The notes beneath the pieces were generated by a model, which was not told the DNA's origin, did no database searches, and saw only the letters and a program-made list of their open reading frames with translations. Shown here in pieces: positions 45,145-53,562 of a stretch of 64,000 nt of DNA (the first letter of the stretch is position 1; the number at the start of each line of letters is the position of its first letter). The translations under genes were made by a program, and so were the position numbers. This stretch comes from Pseudomonadota bacterium. GTDB taxonomy: Bacteria; Pseudomonadota; Gammaproteobacteria; Steroidobacterales; Steroidobacteraceae. The stretch spans positions 1-64,000 of the forward strand of contig JAEWLQ010000087.1 of NCBI GenBank assembly GCA_023457495.1, in the 5' to 3' direction.

Positions 45145-47021
45145 GCCCGCGCTCCCTTGCGCAGCATCGCGATCGCGCTGCGCCGGCGCTTGCGCCACAT
45201 CGCCATCGCCACCGCGATCAACGCGAACACGCCGGGCATCAGGATGATGTTGATGAACTTCACCCGGGCGCCGAGCCGTTCGATGTCGCGATCGAGGCCG
45301 GACGTGACCGCGCGCAGCTCCTTGCGGATGCGCAGCTTCTGTTCCTGGAAGCGCTCGATCTCGCGCGCCTGGTCGGGCGACAGCAGCTCGTCGCCGGGTT
45401 GCGCTCCTTGCAGCTTGGTCAGGTTCTCCTCGGTCTGCCGGAGCTGTTCCTCGAGCTCGAGCTCGGTCGTGCGGAATTGCGCGGCGGCGGTGCGCCGCAA
45501 TTCCTCGAACTTCTCGAAGGGGCGCGAATACGAGGCGCGGCCGCGGATGCTGATGAGGTCGGAGCTGCCGGCGAGATTGTCGAGCGCGTTCCAGACCAGC
45601 TTGCCGTTGTCGGCGAAGGACCGCGAGACCATCTGGCCGAGGAAGTTGCCGGTCTGCACCCACATGAAATCGGAGAGCAGGTCGGTATCGGCGATCACCA
45701 CGACATTGATCGGCTTGGCGGAGGCCTTGAGCGCATCGGTGGCCGCGGTCACGCCGGGCGGGGGTCCGTCCGGAAACGCGCTCGGCGCGTTGCCCGAAAT
45801 GCGCGCTGCCACCACGAGCTCGCCGCTCGGCTTGAAGCCGTCGCGCAGCGTCGCCGGGTCGCTCAGCATCGCGAAGCGCTGGACCGGCAGCAGGCCCGCC
45901 TGCGCGCTGGTGTGGATCAGCGGCTCGAACTCGAGCTTGCTGCCTTCCTTCGCCTTCAAACTACCCGCGGTCGCGAGGTTCACGCTGGTGAGCGTGCCCG
46001 TGATCACGTCCTTCGCCATGCTCGCATCGTCGAGGCCGAGGATCGCGATGTGCTGCGCGGGCGGCTCGCCCTCGCGCATGGTCACGCGCAGTCCGCGCTC
46101 GAGATCGGCGACCACCTGGTTACGGTCGAAGTCCACGCCCCAGGCGGAGAGCAGCGGCTCGAGGTTCGAGGACTTGTCCGCCGACATCGCGGCCATCGGG
46201 TTGGAAGGGTCCGCGCCCGACGTGTCCGCCTGTGAATTCGGGTCCACGAACGCGAGCACGTGTCCGCCGCGCATCACGTACTGGTCGATGGCGTACAGCG
46301 CGGGTGGCGGCAGGTCCTTCGGATGAACGAGGACCAGCACGTCGATGTCGGGATCGATCGAGCTGAGCGAAGGCTCGAGATTGCGCACCGTGTAGAGCTG
46401 CTCGACCTGGGCGTACACCACCCACGGCGGCGTCGGGCGCCCGCTGCGCATGTCGAAGTCGCCGTGCATGGGCAGCGACGACAGCCATCCGACCACGGGA
46501 CGCCGCGTGGTGGATAGCCCGTGGATCAGCTTGGCGACGTCGTACTCGAGCTGCTCTTCGAGCTGCGAATCCAGGAACGGGATCGACTGCTTGCCGTCGG
46601 TGGAGTTGGTCGCCGCGAGGCCGAGGTAGAGATTTTCTCCGGCGCCCACGCGCACCGGCGAGATGCCGAGCTCGGTGGCACGGTCTTCCTCCTCGGTGAA
46701 GGGCTGCGGATCGATGACCTTGAGCGTGAGTTTGCCCTTCGAACGCGCGACCAGGTCCTCGAGCAGCTCGCGCACGCGGATGCCGTAGTTGCGGATCTGC
46801 GGAGTCGGCGTCGCGGTGCGTTCCGAGAAGAACAGGTACAGGTTCACCGGCTCCTCGAGGTTCGCGACGATGTTCTTCGTGCCCTGCGAAAGCGTGTAGA
46901 CCTTGTTCTGCGTGAGGTCGAGCTGCGCACCGCGCAGCAGCGTGTTGGCGAGCAGCATGATGCCGATGAACAGCAGGCCCACGAGGGCGAGTGCGCCGGC
47001 TCCGATGGTGGATTTCTTCAT
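45141..47021 (-). CDS. GldG-like ABC transporter auxiliary protein
   Basis: A 626-residue protein with a transmembrane helix at each end (about 8–28 and 590–612) and a large extracytoplasmic domain of the ABC_transp_aux/GldG type (VYTLSQGTKNIVANLEEPVNLYLFFSE, VLVLVHPKDLPPPALYAIDQYVMRGGHVLAFVDP). A coiled-coil-like segment (about 510–570) precedes the last helix. It lies between the permease gene (2-nt gap) and the DUF4340 gene. In Bacteroidetes GldG supports gliding; in proteobacteria the function is not known. Confidence 0.87.
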   Translation of the reverse strand: MKKSTIGAGALALVGLLFIGIMLLANTLLRGAQLDLTQNKVYTLSQGTKNIVANLEEPVNLYLFFSERTATPTPQIRNYGIRVRELLEDLVARSKGKLTLKVIDPQPFTEEEDRATELGISPVRVGAGENLYLGLAATNSTDGKQSIPFLDSQLEEQLEYDVAKLIHGLSTTRRPVVGWLSSLPMHGDFDMRSGRPTPPWVVYAQVEQLYTVRNLEPSLSSIDPDIDVLVLVHPKDLPPPALYAIDQYVMRGGHVLAFVDPNSQADTSGADPSNPMAAMSADKSSNLEPLLSAWGVDFDRNQVVADLERGLRVTMREGEPPAQHIAILGLDDASMAKDVITGTLTSVNLATAGSLKAKEGSKLEFEPLIHTSAQAGLLPVQRFAMLSDPATLRDGFKPSGELVVAARISGNAPSAFPDGPPPGVTAATDALKASAKPINVVVIADTDLLSDFMWVQTGNFLGQMVSRSFADNGKLVWNALDNLAGSSDLISIRGRASYSRPFEKFEELRRTAAAQFRTTELELEEQLRQTEENLTKLQGAQPGDELLSPDQAREIERFQEQKLRIRKELRAVTSGLDRDIERLGARVKFINIILMPGVFALIAVAMAMWRKRRRSAIAMLRKGARA

Positions 47022-47023
47022 GG

Positions 47024-47758
47024 CTATCGTGACTTGCGTGATTCGAGCGCGACCGCGCTCGCGGCCAGGAAGAACGCGATGATCAGCGTGAAGTACAGGA
47101 CGTCACGCAAGTCGAGCACGCCCTTGGTGATGTTCTCGAAGTGCGTATAGAAAGAAAGCGCCGCGATGCCTTCGGTGATCCACGGCCAGGCCCAGCTGCG
47201 CGTGACGTCGAGCACCATCGGGAATCCGGCCATCACCAGCAGGAAACACACGACGAAGGCCAGGATGAAGGCGATCACCTGGCTGCGCGTCAGCGCCGAC
47301 ATGAACGAGCCCACGGACAGATAGGCGCCGGCCATGAGCAGGCTGCCGATGTAGGCGGCGACGATGACGCCGTTGTCCGGCGAGCCCAGCCAGTTGATGG
47401 TGATCCACAGCGGCGTGGTGAGCACGAGCGCGAACGCGATGAAAACCCAGCCGGCGAGGAACTTGCCGAGCACCGCCTGCCACATCGTGATGGGCTGCGT
47501 CAGCAGTAGTTCGATGCTGCCGCTGGCGCGCTCCTCGGGCCAGAAGCGCATCGAGACCGCGGGGATGAGGATCAGGAACAGCCACGGCAGCAGCAGGAAG
47601 AAGGGCCGCAGATCCGCCTGCTCGATCTCGAGGATGCGCCCGACGTAGAACGTGAGCAGCGCCTGGAAGAACAGGAAAATGGTGACGAACACGTACGCGA
47701 GCGGCGTCGCGAAATAACTCGCGAGCTCGCGGCGCAGGATGGTACGCACGGGGTTCAA
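47024..47758 (-). CDS. ABC-2 type permease (GldF-like)
   Basis: A 244-residue permease with six hydrophobic segments. Recognisable parts are RRELASYFATPLAYVFVTIFLF at the N-terminus and WPEERASGSIELLLTQPITMWQAVLGKFLA, the family's coupling region. It pairs with the ATPase gene 10 nt upstream and the GldG-like gene 2 nt downstream. The substrate is unknown. Confidence 0.9.
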   Translation of the reverse strand: MNPVRTILRRELASYFATPLAYVFVTIFLFFQALLTFYVGRILEIEQADLRPFFLLLPWLFLILIPAVSMRFWPEERASGSIELLLTQPITMWQAVLGKFLAGWVFIAFALVLTTPLWITINWLGSPDNGVIVAAYIGSLLMAGAYLSVGSFMSALTRSQVIAFILAFVVCFLLVMAGFPMVLDVTRSWAWPWITEGIAALSFYTHFENITKGVLDLRDVLYFTLIIAFFLAASAVALESRKSR

Positions 47759-47768
47759 GATCTTCTCC

Positions 47769-48479
47769 TCAGGCCGCGACGGCGCGGAACAGGTCTTCGA
47801 GGCGCCCGGTCGGCGCCTGCGCCTTGAGCGCGGCGGGCGTACCGTCGGCGACCAGCTTGCCGTGCGCGATGATCAGCGCGCGTGTGCACACGGCGTCGAC
47901 TTCCTCGAGGATGTGCGTCGAGATGACGATGGTCTTCTCGCGCGCGATCTCGCCGATGAGCGCGCGCACCTCGTGCTTCTGCAGCGGGTCGAGGCCGTCG
48001 GTGGGCTCGTCGAGAATCAGCACCGGCGGGTCGTGCAGGATGGCCTGCGCGAGACCCACGCGGCGCTTGAATCCCTTGGACAAGGTATCGATCGACTGCT
48101 CGATCACCGGTTCGAGCTGCAGCCGGCCGATCACGTAGTCGAGGCGGAGCTTGCGGCGCTCGCCCTCGAAGCGGCGCAGGTCCGCCATGAATCCGAGGAA
48201 GCCGCCGACGGTCATCTCCGCGTAGCTCGGCGCGCCTTCGGGTAGATAGCCAAGGGCCGCCTTGGCGGCGAGCGGATGGTCGAGCACGTCGTGCCCGCAG
48301 ATGCTGGCGGTGCCGGCGGTGGGCGTGATGAAACCGGCAATCATGCGCATCGTCGTCGACTTGCCGGCGCCGTTCGGGCCGAGGAATCCGAGCACTTCGC
48401 CCGGCTCCACGGAGAACGACAGGTCTTCGACGGCGACCAGGCCGTCGTAATGCTTGGTGAGGTTCTGCGTCTTTATCAT
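47769..48479 (-). CDS. ABC transporter ATPase (GldA-like)
   Basis: A 236-residue ATP-binding subunit. Walker A is GPNGAGKST, the signature is LSKGFKRRVGLAQAI and Walker B is PVLILDEPTDGLDP, followed by the H-loop STHILEEV. The ATG at 48477–48479 (MIKTQNLTKHYDG) was chosen as the normal family start. First gene of a four-gene exporter operon with permease, GldG-like and DUF4340 genes. Confidence 0.92.
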   Translation of the reverse strand: MIKTQNLTKHYDGLVAVEDLSFSVEPGEVLGFLGPNGAGKSTTMRMIAGFITPTAGTASICGHDVLDHPLAAKAALGYLPEGAPSYAEMTVGGFLGFMADLRRFEGERRKLRLDYVIGRLQLEPVIEQSIDTLSKGFKRRVGLAQAILHDPPVLILDEPTDGLDPLQKHEVRALIGEIAREKTIVISTHILEEVDAVCTRALIIAHGKLVADGTPAALKAQAPTGRLEDLFRAVAA

Positions 48480-48584
48480 GGCGCGGCCATATGAGCGAAG
48501 GGCGCGCGGCAAAGTTCCGCGGCGCCGGGCCCGCGATTCTGCAAAAGGTGGGCGCCGCCGCGCAAGGCGCGCGGGACGAAGGGT

Positions 48585-49367
48585 CTACTTTTCGCGGCGG
48601 GTGACGATCGCGTCGATCTGGTCGCGGTACGTGCGCAGGATGCGGCGGATCTCGGAAGGCGCGGGCCGCTCCGAAAGTCGCGCGATCATCTCGGCGAGTT
48701 CGTGCCACTGGCGGCCCCAGCCTAACAAGCGAACCGCGTCCGCGATCACGACGTGTTCGGCCTGCGTCACGGTGCTTGGCGGCTTGTCGGTCGGCTTGTC
48801 ATTCGGCTTGCGGGGTTTCGGCGCCGCCGCGCGCACCGGCTCGCGACGCAGCTTCGCCTGCGCGAGCTTCGCGCCCGAGAGCGCCGGCATCTGCCGGGTG
48901 GTTTCGGCGGTGCGCCGCTGTTCCGCGGGGCGCGGCTGGCTTTCGATGACGCGCCGGTTCTCGGCGGTGCGCCCGGTGGACTCGCGTTCGCGCGCCGGTG
49001 CGGCGGCGGGTTTGGCCGCGAGCACGTCGCGCCGTTCGGACTCGGCGGTCGCGAGCGGGATGAAGCGTTCGACCGACGTCAGCCCGACGAGCGTGGCGAG
49101 GAATCCCATGATCTCGATGGCCTCGATGCAGGCGCGATCGCCCTCGAGCTGCCGCTGCGCGACGATGCGTTTCAGCGCGAGGATGCGTTTGCGGGCGAGC
49201 TGGATGATCCAGCGCTGCGGGCGTTCGTGTTTCGGCCAGGGTTGCACGTGCCAGTAGCGCGTGTCGTCGAGCGCCGCGTAGCGGGCATGCAGGTCGAGGC
49301 TGGCCTGCCAGCGCTCGAGCAGGGCCTCGAGCTGCGGCGGATTTCCGGGGGCGACGTCGATGGACAT
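48585..49367 (-). CDS. Unknown soluble protein
   Basis: A 260-residue protein I do not recognise. The N-terminal half (1–115) is helical with conserved-looking WHVQPWPKHERPQRWIIQLARKR… character. Residues about 120–200 are an Ala/Arg/Pro-rich, low-complexity basic linker. The last 60 residues form a second helical domain containing LLGWGRQWHELAEMIARL. No transmembrane segment or signal peptide is seen. The ATG at 49367 follows a region poor in coding signal. It is on the same strand as the ABC operon (105-bp gap), so it may be its upstream neighbour rather than a member. Confidence 0.6.
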   Translation of the reverse strand: MSIDVAPGNPPQLEALLERWQASLDLHARYAALDDTRYWHVQPWPKHERPQRWIIQLARKRILALKRIVAQRQLEGDRACIEAIEIMGFLATLVGLTSVERFIPLATAESERRDVLAAKPAAAPARERESTGRTAENRRVIESQPRPAEQRRTAETTRQMPALSGAKLAQAKLRREPVRAAAPKPRKPNDKPTDKPPSTVTQAEHVVIADAVRLLGWGRQWHELAEMIARLSERPAPSEIRRILRTYRDQIDAIVTRREK

Positions 49368-49459
49368 GCCCGCGAGGTTAGCGCCGATACGCCTGGGTAC
49401 ACGCGATGTGGCGCACACCTTGGGGCCCCCGATTTCCCGATTTGTGCGCTACAGCAGCG

Positions 49460-50749
49460 TCAGGCCGTCGCGTCGCGCCGCGCGGCCCGCCCGTGATCCG
49501 CCGCGCCGCCGCGGCTGGCCATCGCCGCTTCGATGGCGAGCCGGTACTGCAGGGCGAGATTCGACCAGCGGAAACGCTCGACGCGCGACCGCGCCACCTC
49601 CGAGGAGTGGCCGAAGATCATCTTCTCCAGCGCGTGTTCGATGCCCGCGACGTCGGCCGGTTCGAGCGTGGCTCCCGCGCCGCTTTCGGCCAGCAGATCG
49701 AACAGCGCGGCGCCGCGCGGCGCGAGGCCCAGGATGGGCCGGCCGGCGGCCATGTAGTCGTAAACCTTGTAAGGCGTGGAATAGAGCATGTGATCGCCGA
49801 CCACGGCGAGCAGCACGTGCGCGCGCTGCAATGCCGGGGCGAGATCGGCCAGGGGAACCCGCGGCAGCACGCGCACGAGCTCGGCGAGCCCCGCCTCGCG
49901 GATGCGCGCCAGCTCCGGTGCGGGCAGGTCGCCGTAGGTAGTTAGCCGGAAGGCGTGGTCCGGGTGGCGCGCGCCGAGCTGGCGCATCGCCGTCAGCACG
50001 GGCACGAGCGAGCGGCCCGTGAAGATCTCGCCGGCGTGCACGATGTCGATCTCTCGATCGTTGAGGACCGGCGGGGCGTGCCCGGAGGCTTGACTGGCAT
50101 CGAAGCCGTTGGGGATGACGAAGTTCTGGGCGCTGTTCGTGAACGGGAAGAATTTCTCGAACGATTCGCGCATCGGTCCGGTATTCAGCACGCGCACCGC
50201 GCTCTGCCGCACGAGTCGCGTTTCGATGCGGCGCGCGCAGGCCTGCGCGATCGGCCCGCGCCGCCAGCGCGGCCAGTCGTAGCCGCTCCAGGGGTCCCGG
50301 TAATCGACGATGAGCGGCCATCCCAACGTGCGCGCGACGCGCGCGCCGGCGATGAGCGCAGCCTGCGGCGGCGAGGTCGCGATGACGGCGCCGGCCGGCA
50401 GGTCGCGCGCGATCGACAACGCCGCGGCGGCCGCCGCGCGCGCCCAGGTGTATTCCCAGCCGACCGGCGCGAGAACACGCCGCGCCACGGCGTTCACCGC
50501 CCGGCGCGTATATCCGCTGCCCGCGAGCGGTAGTTCGATCGGCAGGGCGACGCGGTGGATCCGGCCGCTCAGCGGAAGCGTGGAGTCCGCCTCGCCATGC
50601 GGTGATCGGCGATTCTCGCTGGTCACCACGTGCACGTCGTAGCCGAGCTGCGCGAACTCGCGCGCGAGAAAGCTGAAGCGCTTGGCGCCCACCGCGGGGC
50701 TCGGCGCGAAGTGATAACTCACGATGAGCAGTGTGCGATCCAGGCTCAT
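49460..50749 (-). CDS. Glycosyltransferase family 4-like
   Basis: A 429-residue GT-B fold enzyme. The N-terminal acceptor domain begins LLIVSYHFAPSPAVGAKRFSFLAREFAQLGYDVHVVTS. The C-terminal nucleotide-sugar domain has VIPNGFD and STPYKVYDYMAAGRPILGLAPRGAALFDLL, typical of GT4 enzymes. It overlaps the flippase gene by ATGA and is presumably part of a surface polysaccharide pathway. Donor and acceptor cannot be read from the sequence. Confidence 0.88.
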   Translation of the reverse strand: MSLDRTLLIVSYHFAPSPAVGAKRFSFLAREFAQLGYDVHVVTSENRRSPHGEADSTLPLSGRIHRVALPIELPLAGSGYTRRAVNAVARRVLAPVGWEYTWARAAAAAALSIARDLPAGAVIATSPPQAALIAGARVARTLGWPLIVDYRDPWSGYDWPRWRRGPIAQACARRIETRLVRQSAVRVLNTGPMRESFEKFFPFTNSAQNFVIPNGFDASQASGHAPPVLNDREIDIVHAGEIFTGRSLVPVLTAMRQLGARHPDHAFRLTTYGDLPAPELARIREAGLAELVRVLPRVPLADLAPALQRAHVLLAVVGDHMLYSTPYKVYDYMAAGRPILGLAPRGAALFDLLAESGAGATLEPADVAGIEHALEKMIFGHSSEVARSRVERFRWSNLALQYRLAIEAAMASRGGAADHGRAARRDATA

Positions 50750-52176
50750 GCGGCCTTCCTGCGCAACGCACGCACGATGTAGTCGTATTCCTCGCGCAGG
50801 ATCAGTCGCACGGAGACCGTGTACACCAGCGCGAACGCGGCCAGCGCGCCCAGCACGTTGAGCGGCGTGCGTGGCAACGTCGTGATCAGCGCGTGCATCA
50901 CCGCGAGCGCGGCCAGCGATGCGACCAGCGCGAGCCCGAGCTTGCTCCATTCGCCGAGCGCCGACAGCGGCAACTGGTACTTGCGCATCACGCGCCGGCC
51001 AAGGTAGTAAGAGGTCCACATCTGGCTCACGACGAGTCCGAGGGTCGGGCCCCACAGGCCGTACGCCGGCATCAGCGCGAACAGCAGCGCGGCGTTGATG
51101 CCGAGCCCGATCGCGTTCGAGATGGCGAACGCGGCGTTGTCCTCCACCGCGCGCAGCGGCACGGAAAACTGGAAGGTGTGGCGGACCATGAGCAGCAGGA
51201 AGACCTGGAAGTAGGGCGTCGCCGCGACGTATTCGTCGGTGAACGCGACGCGGATCAGCGGCTCGGCGAAATATGTGAGCAGCAGCCACGCCGGGCAGAT
51301 CAACGCGAACACCAGCGTCTGCGCGCGCCGCCAGAGCCGGAAGCCATCGGCCGGATTGCGCTTGGCGCGCTTCACCATGTCCGGAAAGATCACGTCCGAC
51401 AGCGAGGTCTGCACGATGTTGACCAGCGGGACCTGGTAGGCGGCGGTGGTGTAGAGCGCCATCGGCACGGGCCCGAGCTGCATGCCGACGACGACCTTGC
51501 CGAAGTCATTCGCCTTGTTGAGCAGTGAGCCCAGGCCGAGCGGCGCGACGAGACGGATCTGCTCGCGGAACACTTCGTGCTCCCAGCGGAACACCAGCAG
51601 GCCGCGCAGTCGCAACCACACGTAGATGGCGACGTTCTTGAGGCCCTCGGCAATGACGATGGTCACGAAGATCATCTCGACGTCGTGGAACCAGTACGCC
51701 GCGCCGAGCAGCGTGCCCAGACGCCAGATCGTGACGATGAGCGTATAGACCATGACCTGCGTCGATTGCCCGTGCGCGAGCCAGTAGGCCACCAGCACTT
51801 CGAGGTTGAGGAACAGGAACACGTACACCGCGAGCAGCACCCATGACGAGGCGATGTCGTGCGGGACTATCCACTGACGGCCCGCGGCGACGATCAGCGC
51901 GCTCACGAATCCGACCAGCATCATGAGCACGGTCGTCTTGGTGATGTCCGTCGCGGCGCGCTCGGGCGTGCGTGCGATGAGGTAGTTGAGATTCGCGGAG
52001 AGCGCGAACCCGCCGAGGGACGTTATCAACATCGCCGTCGCCATGAACTGGCGATAGCGGCCGTACTCGACGATGTCGAGCATGCGGACCAGCAGCAAGG
52101 GGCTCAGCAGCGCAAGCGCCTGGTTGAGAAGGCGCGCCGTGCTCAACACCACGCCTCTCGAAACGAATGAACTCAC
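50746..52176 (-). CDS. Polysaccharide/oligosaccharide flippase (Wzx-like)
   Basis: A roughly 476-residue membrane protein with 12–14 hydrophobic segments of the polysaccharide-biosynthesis MATE/MOP superfamily. Recognisable parts are GVVLSTARLLNQALALLSPLLLVR at the N-terminus and LGLGSLLNKANDFGKVVVGMQLGPVPMALYTTAAY in the middle. It would flip lipid-linked sugars to the periplasm. The GTG at 52174–52176 (SSFVSRGVVL) was chosen; an upstream extension to 52338 is Arg/Thr-rich and unlike the family. No good Shine–Dalgarno is seen, so the start is uncertain. Confidence 0.82.
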   Translation of the reverse strand: MSSFVSRGVVLSTARLLNQALALLSPLLLVRMLDIVEYGRYRQFMATAMLITSLGGFALSANLNYLIARTPERAATDITKTTVLMMLVGFVSALIVAAGRQWIVPHDIASSWVLLAVYVFLFLNLEVLVAYWLAHGQSTQVMVYTLIVTIWRLGTLLGAAYWFHDVEMIFVTIVIAEGLKNVAIYVWLRLRGLLVFRWEHEVFREQIRLVAPLGLGSLLNKANDFGKVVVGMQLGPVPMALYTTAAYQVPLVNIVQTSLSDVIFPDMVKRAKRNPADGFRLWRRAQTLVFALICPAWLLLTYFAEPLIRVAFTDEYVAATPYFQVFLLLMVRHTFQFSVPLRAVEDNAAFAISNAIGLGINAALLFALMPAYGLWGPTLGLVVSQMWTSYYLGRRVMRKYQLPLSALGEWSKLGLALVASLAALAVMHALITTLPRTPLNVLGALAAFALVYTVSVRLILREEYDYIVRALRRKAA

Positions 52177-52370
52177 GCGCGGAACAGCCCTGGAATTTCT
52201 GCCGGTGAGGCATTGTCGGGTGACCGTCCCGCGCGTCGCTGTCGGACAAGGTAGGGACGCACCTACATGCAGTCCCGCACGACGCACCGCCGAAACCGGA
52301 CCGTTCCCAAACGACGTGGTCGTTCGTGCTGCGTACATTGCCGCGCCAGCAATCGGACAGGGAGATCCTG

Positions 52371-52802
52371 ATGATCCAGAAGTCGAGGAGGGCCGAGGCC
52401 ACGCTGTCGCTGATCGCGGATGAAGGTGTGCTGCGACTGACCCCGCGGGACACCCTTGCGGCGGACCAGGCGACTTCCCGCATCACCGCGCTCATGGAGC
52501 TCGCGGCCGCGCGGCTCGTGCAGCAGGAACTGCGAGCTCCGCAAACGTCGGTGGGCGTGGCGATGAACATCACGCACGCGGCGCCCGCCCTCGCGACCGG
52601 CGACATTCGCGGCATGACGGTGCGAGCGGTTGCGAGCCACCGTGGCGTCGCGGGCCGGCTGCATCACGTCACGATCGACGCGTTCGATGAATCCGGTCTG
52701 ATCGCGAGCGCCGAACACACGCGTGAGGTCGTGATCGGTCGGCGCGCCCAGGACTTCGAGGGGCGGCGCGCCGATTCGCCTGCTACAGCGGTCGAGGCCT
52801 GA
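52371..52802 (+). CDS. FlK-like hotdog-fold thioesterase
   Basis: A 143-residue single hotdog domain. Residues match the fluoroacetyl-CoA thioesterase (FlK)-like family: MELAAARLVQQEL (catalytic helix region), SVGVAMNITHAAPALATGDIRGMTVRAVA and HHVTIDAFDESGLIASAEHTREVV. GGGAG lies about 8 nt before the ATG. The physiological acyl-CoA substrate is unknown; fluoroacetate resistance should not be assumed. It is divergent from the flippase (194-bp gap) and convergent with the Gdt1-family gene (3-nt gap). Confidence 0.8.
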   Translation: MIQKSRRAEATLSLIADEGVLRLTPRDTLAADQATSRITALMELAAARLVQQELRAPQTSVGVAMNITHAAPALATGDIRGMTVRAVASHRGVAGRLHHVTIDAFDESGLIASAEHTREVVIGRRAQDFEGRRADSPATAVEA

Positions 52803-52805
52803 AGC

Positions 52806-53363
52806 TCAGCCGAAGAACAGTGCGTAGATGCCGAGCGCCACGAACGTCACCGCGGCGATGACGCGCATGGTCTTGAGCGGCACGCGCTTCACCAGCGCGT
52901 CCCCCGCGAACACCACTGGCACGTTCGCGATCAACATGCCGAGCGTGGTGCCGATGACCACCGGCACGAGAGTCTGGAACTGCGCGGCGAGCGCGACGGT
53001 GGCGATCTGCGTCTTGTCGCCCATCTCGACCAGGAAGAACGCGAGCGTCGTCGCGAGAAACACGCCGTAACGCGGCGGCACGTTTTTCTCGTCCGGCGCG
53101 CCGTCGGGAATCAGCGCCCACACCGCCATTGCGAGGAACGAGAGGCCGAGGATCCAGCGCATCGCGTCCGGACCGATCACCTGCACGAGCCACGCGCCGA
53201 CCAGGCCCGCCAGGGCGTGATTCAGCAGCGTCGCGGTGAAAATGCCGAGCACGATGGGGACGGGCGCGCGATAGCGGGTCGCGAGCAGCAGGGCCAGCAA
53301 TTGGGTCTTGTCGCCGATTTCCGCGAGGGCGACGACGCCGGTTGAAACGAGCAGGGCTTCCAT
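52806..53363 (-). CDS. TMEM165/Gdt1 (UPF0016) family cation transporter
   Basis: A 185-residue protein of six transmembrane segments with two copies of the family motif E-x-G-D-K-T-(Q): EIGDKTQLLALLLA near the N-terminus and EMGDKTQIATVALAA in the middle. Bacterial members (for example MneA) export Mn2+; Ca2+ or Mn2+ transport is the family expectation. The ATG at 53363 begins the first helix. It starts 61 nt after the tRNA-Glu 3' end on the same strand with no terminator between, so the two may be co-transcribed. No yybP-ykoY-type riboswitch is seen. Confidence 0.9.
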   Translation of the reverse strand: MEALLVSTGVVALAEIGDKTQLLALLLATRYRAPVPIVLGIFTATLLNHALAGLVGAWLVQVIGPDAMRWILGLSFLAMAVWALIPDGAPDEKNVPPRYGVFLATTLAFFLVEMGDKTQIATVALAAQFQTLVPVVIGTTLGMLIANVPVVFAGDALVKRVPLKTMRVIAAVTFVALGIYALFFG

Positions 53364-53424
53364 GAGGGCGCGCGGTCTGAACGGCCGTGCCGCGCCGGGC
53401 AACGTCGTAGCTTATTGATTTGAT

Positions 53425-53500
53425 TGGCGCTCCCTACCGGATTCGAACCGGTGTTACGGCCTTGAGAGGGCCATGTCCTGGGCCTCTAGACGAAGGGAGC
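53425..53500 (-). tRNA. tRNA-Glu (anticodon CTC)
   Basis: A 76-nt cloverleaf on the minus strand. Acceptor stem GCTCCCT/AGGGAGC with G discriminator and encoded CCA, D-arm GTCTAGAGGCCCAGGAC typical of tRNA-Glu, 7-nt anticodon loop CTCTCAA with anticodon CTC at 53466–53464, and T-arm GGTTCGAATCC. It decodes GAG, the preferred Glu codon in a genome this G+C-rich. Confidence 0.97.
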
Positions 53501-53534
53501 GTCTGTTTGGGCGGGTCCAGAATTCGAGCGCGGT

Positions 53535-53562
53535 AGTATATGCGCCGCTTTCCACATGCCAA
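53535..53562 (-). promoter_or_regulatory. Promoter of tRNA-Glu
   Basis: On the minus strand: -35 TTGGCA (53562–53557), 16-bp spacer, -10 TATACT (53540–53535), giving a start about 28 nt before the tRNA. This promoter overlaps the first codons of the longest pcnB frame, which argues that pcnB translation may start further downstream. Confidence 0.65.

Noticed and set aside
52806..53424. yybP-ykoY manganese riboswitch before the Gdt1-family gene
   Set aside because: Only 61 nt separate the tRNA from the start codon, and no riboswitch-like paired elements are visible.
53425..53500. tRNA-Glu considered as a genomic-island attachment site
   Set aside because: No integrase gene or direct repeat of the tRNA 3' end was found in the window, and the flanking genes are housekeeping.
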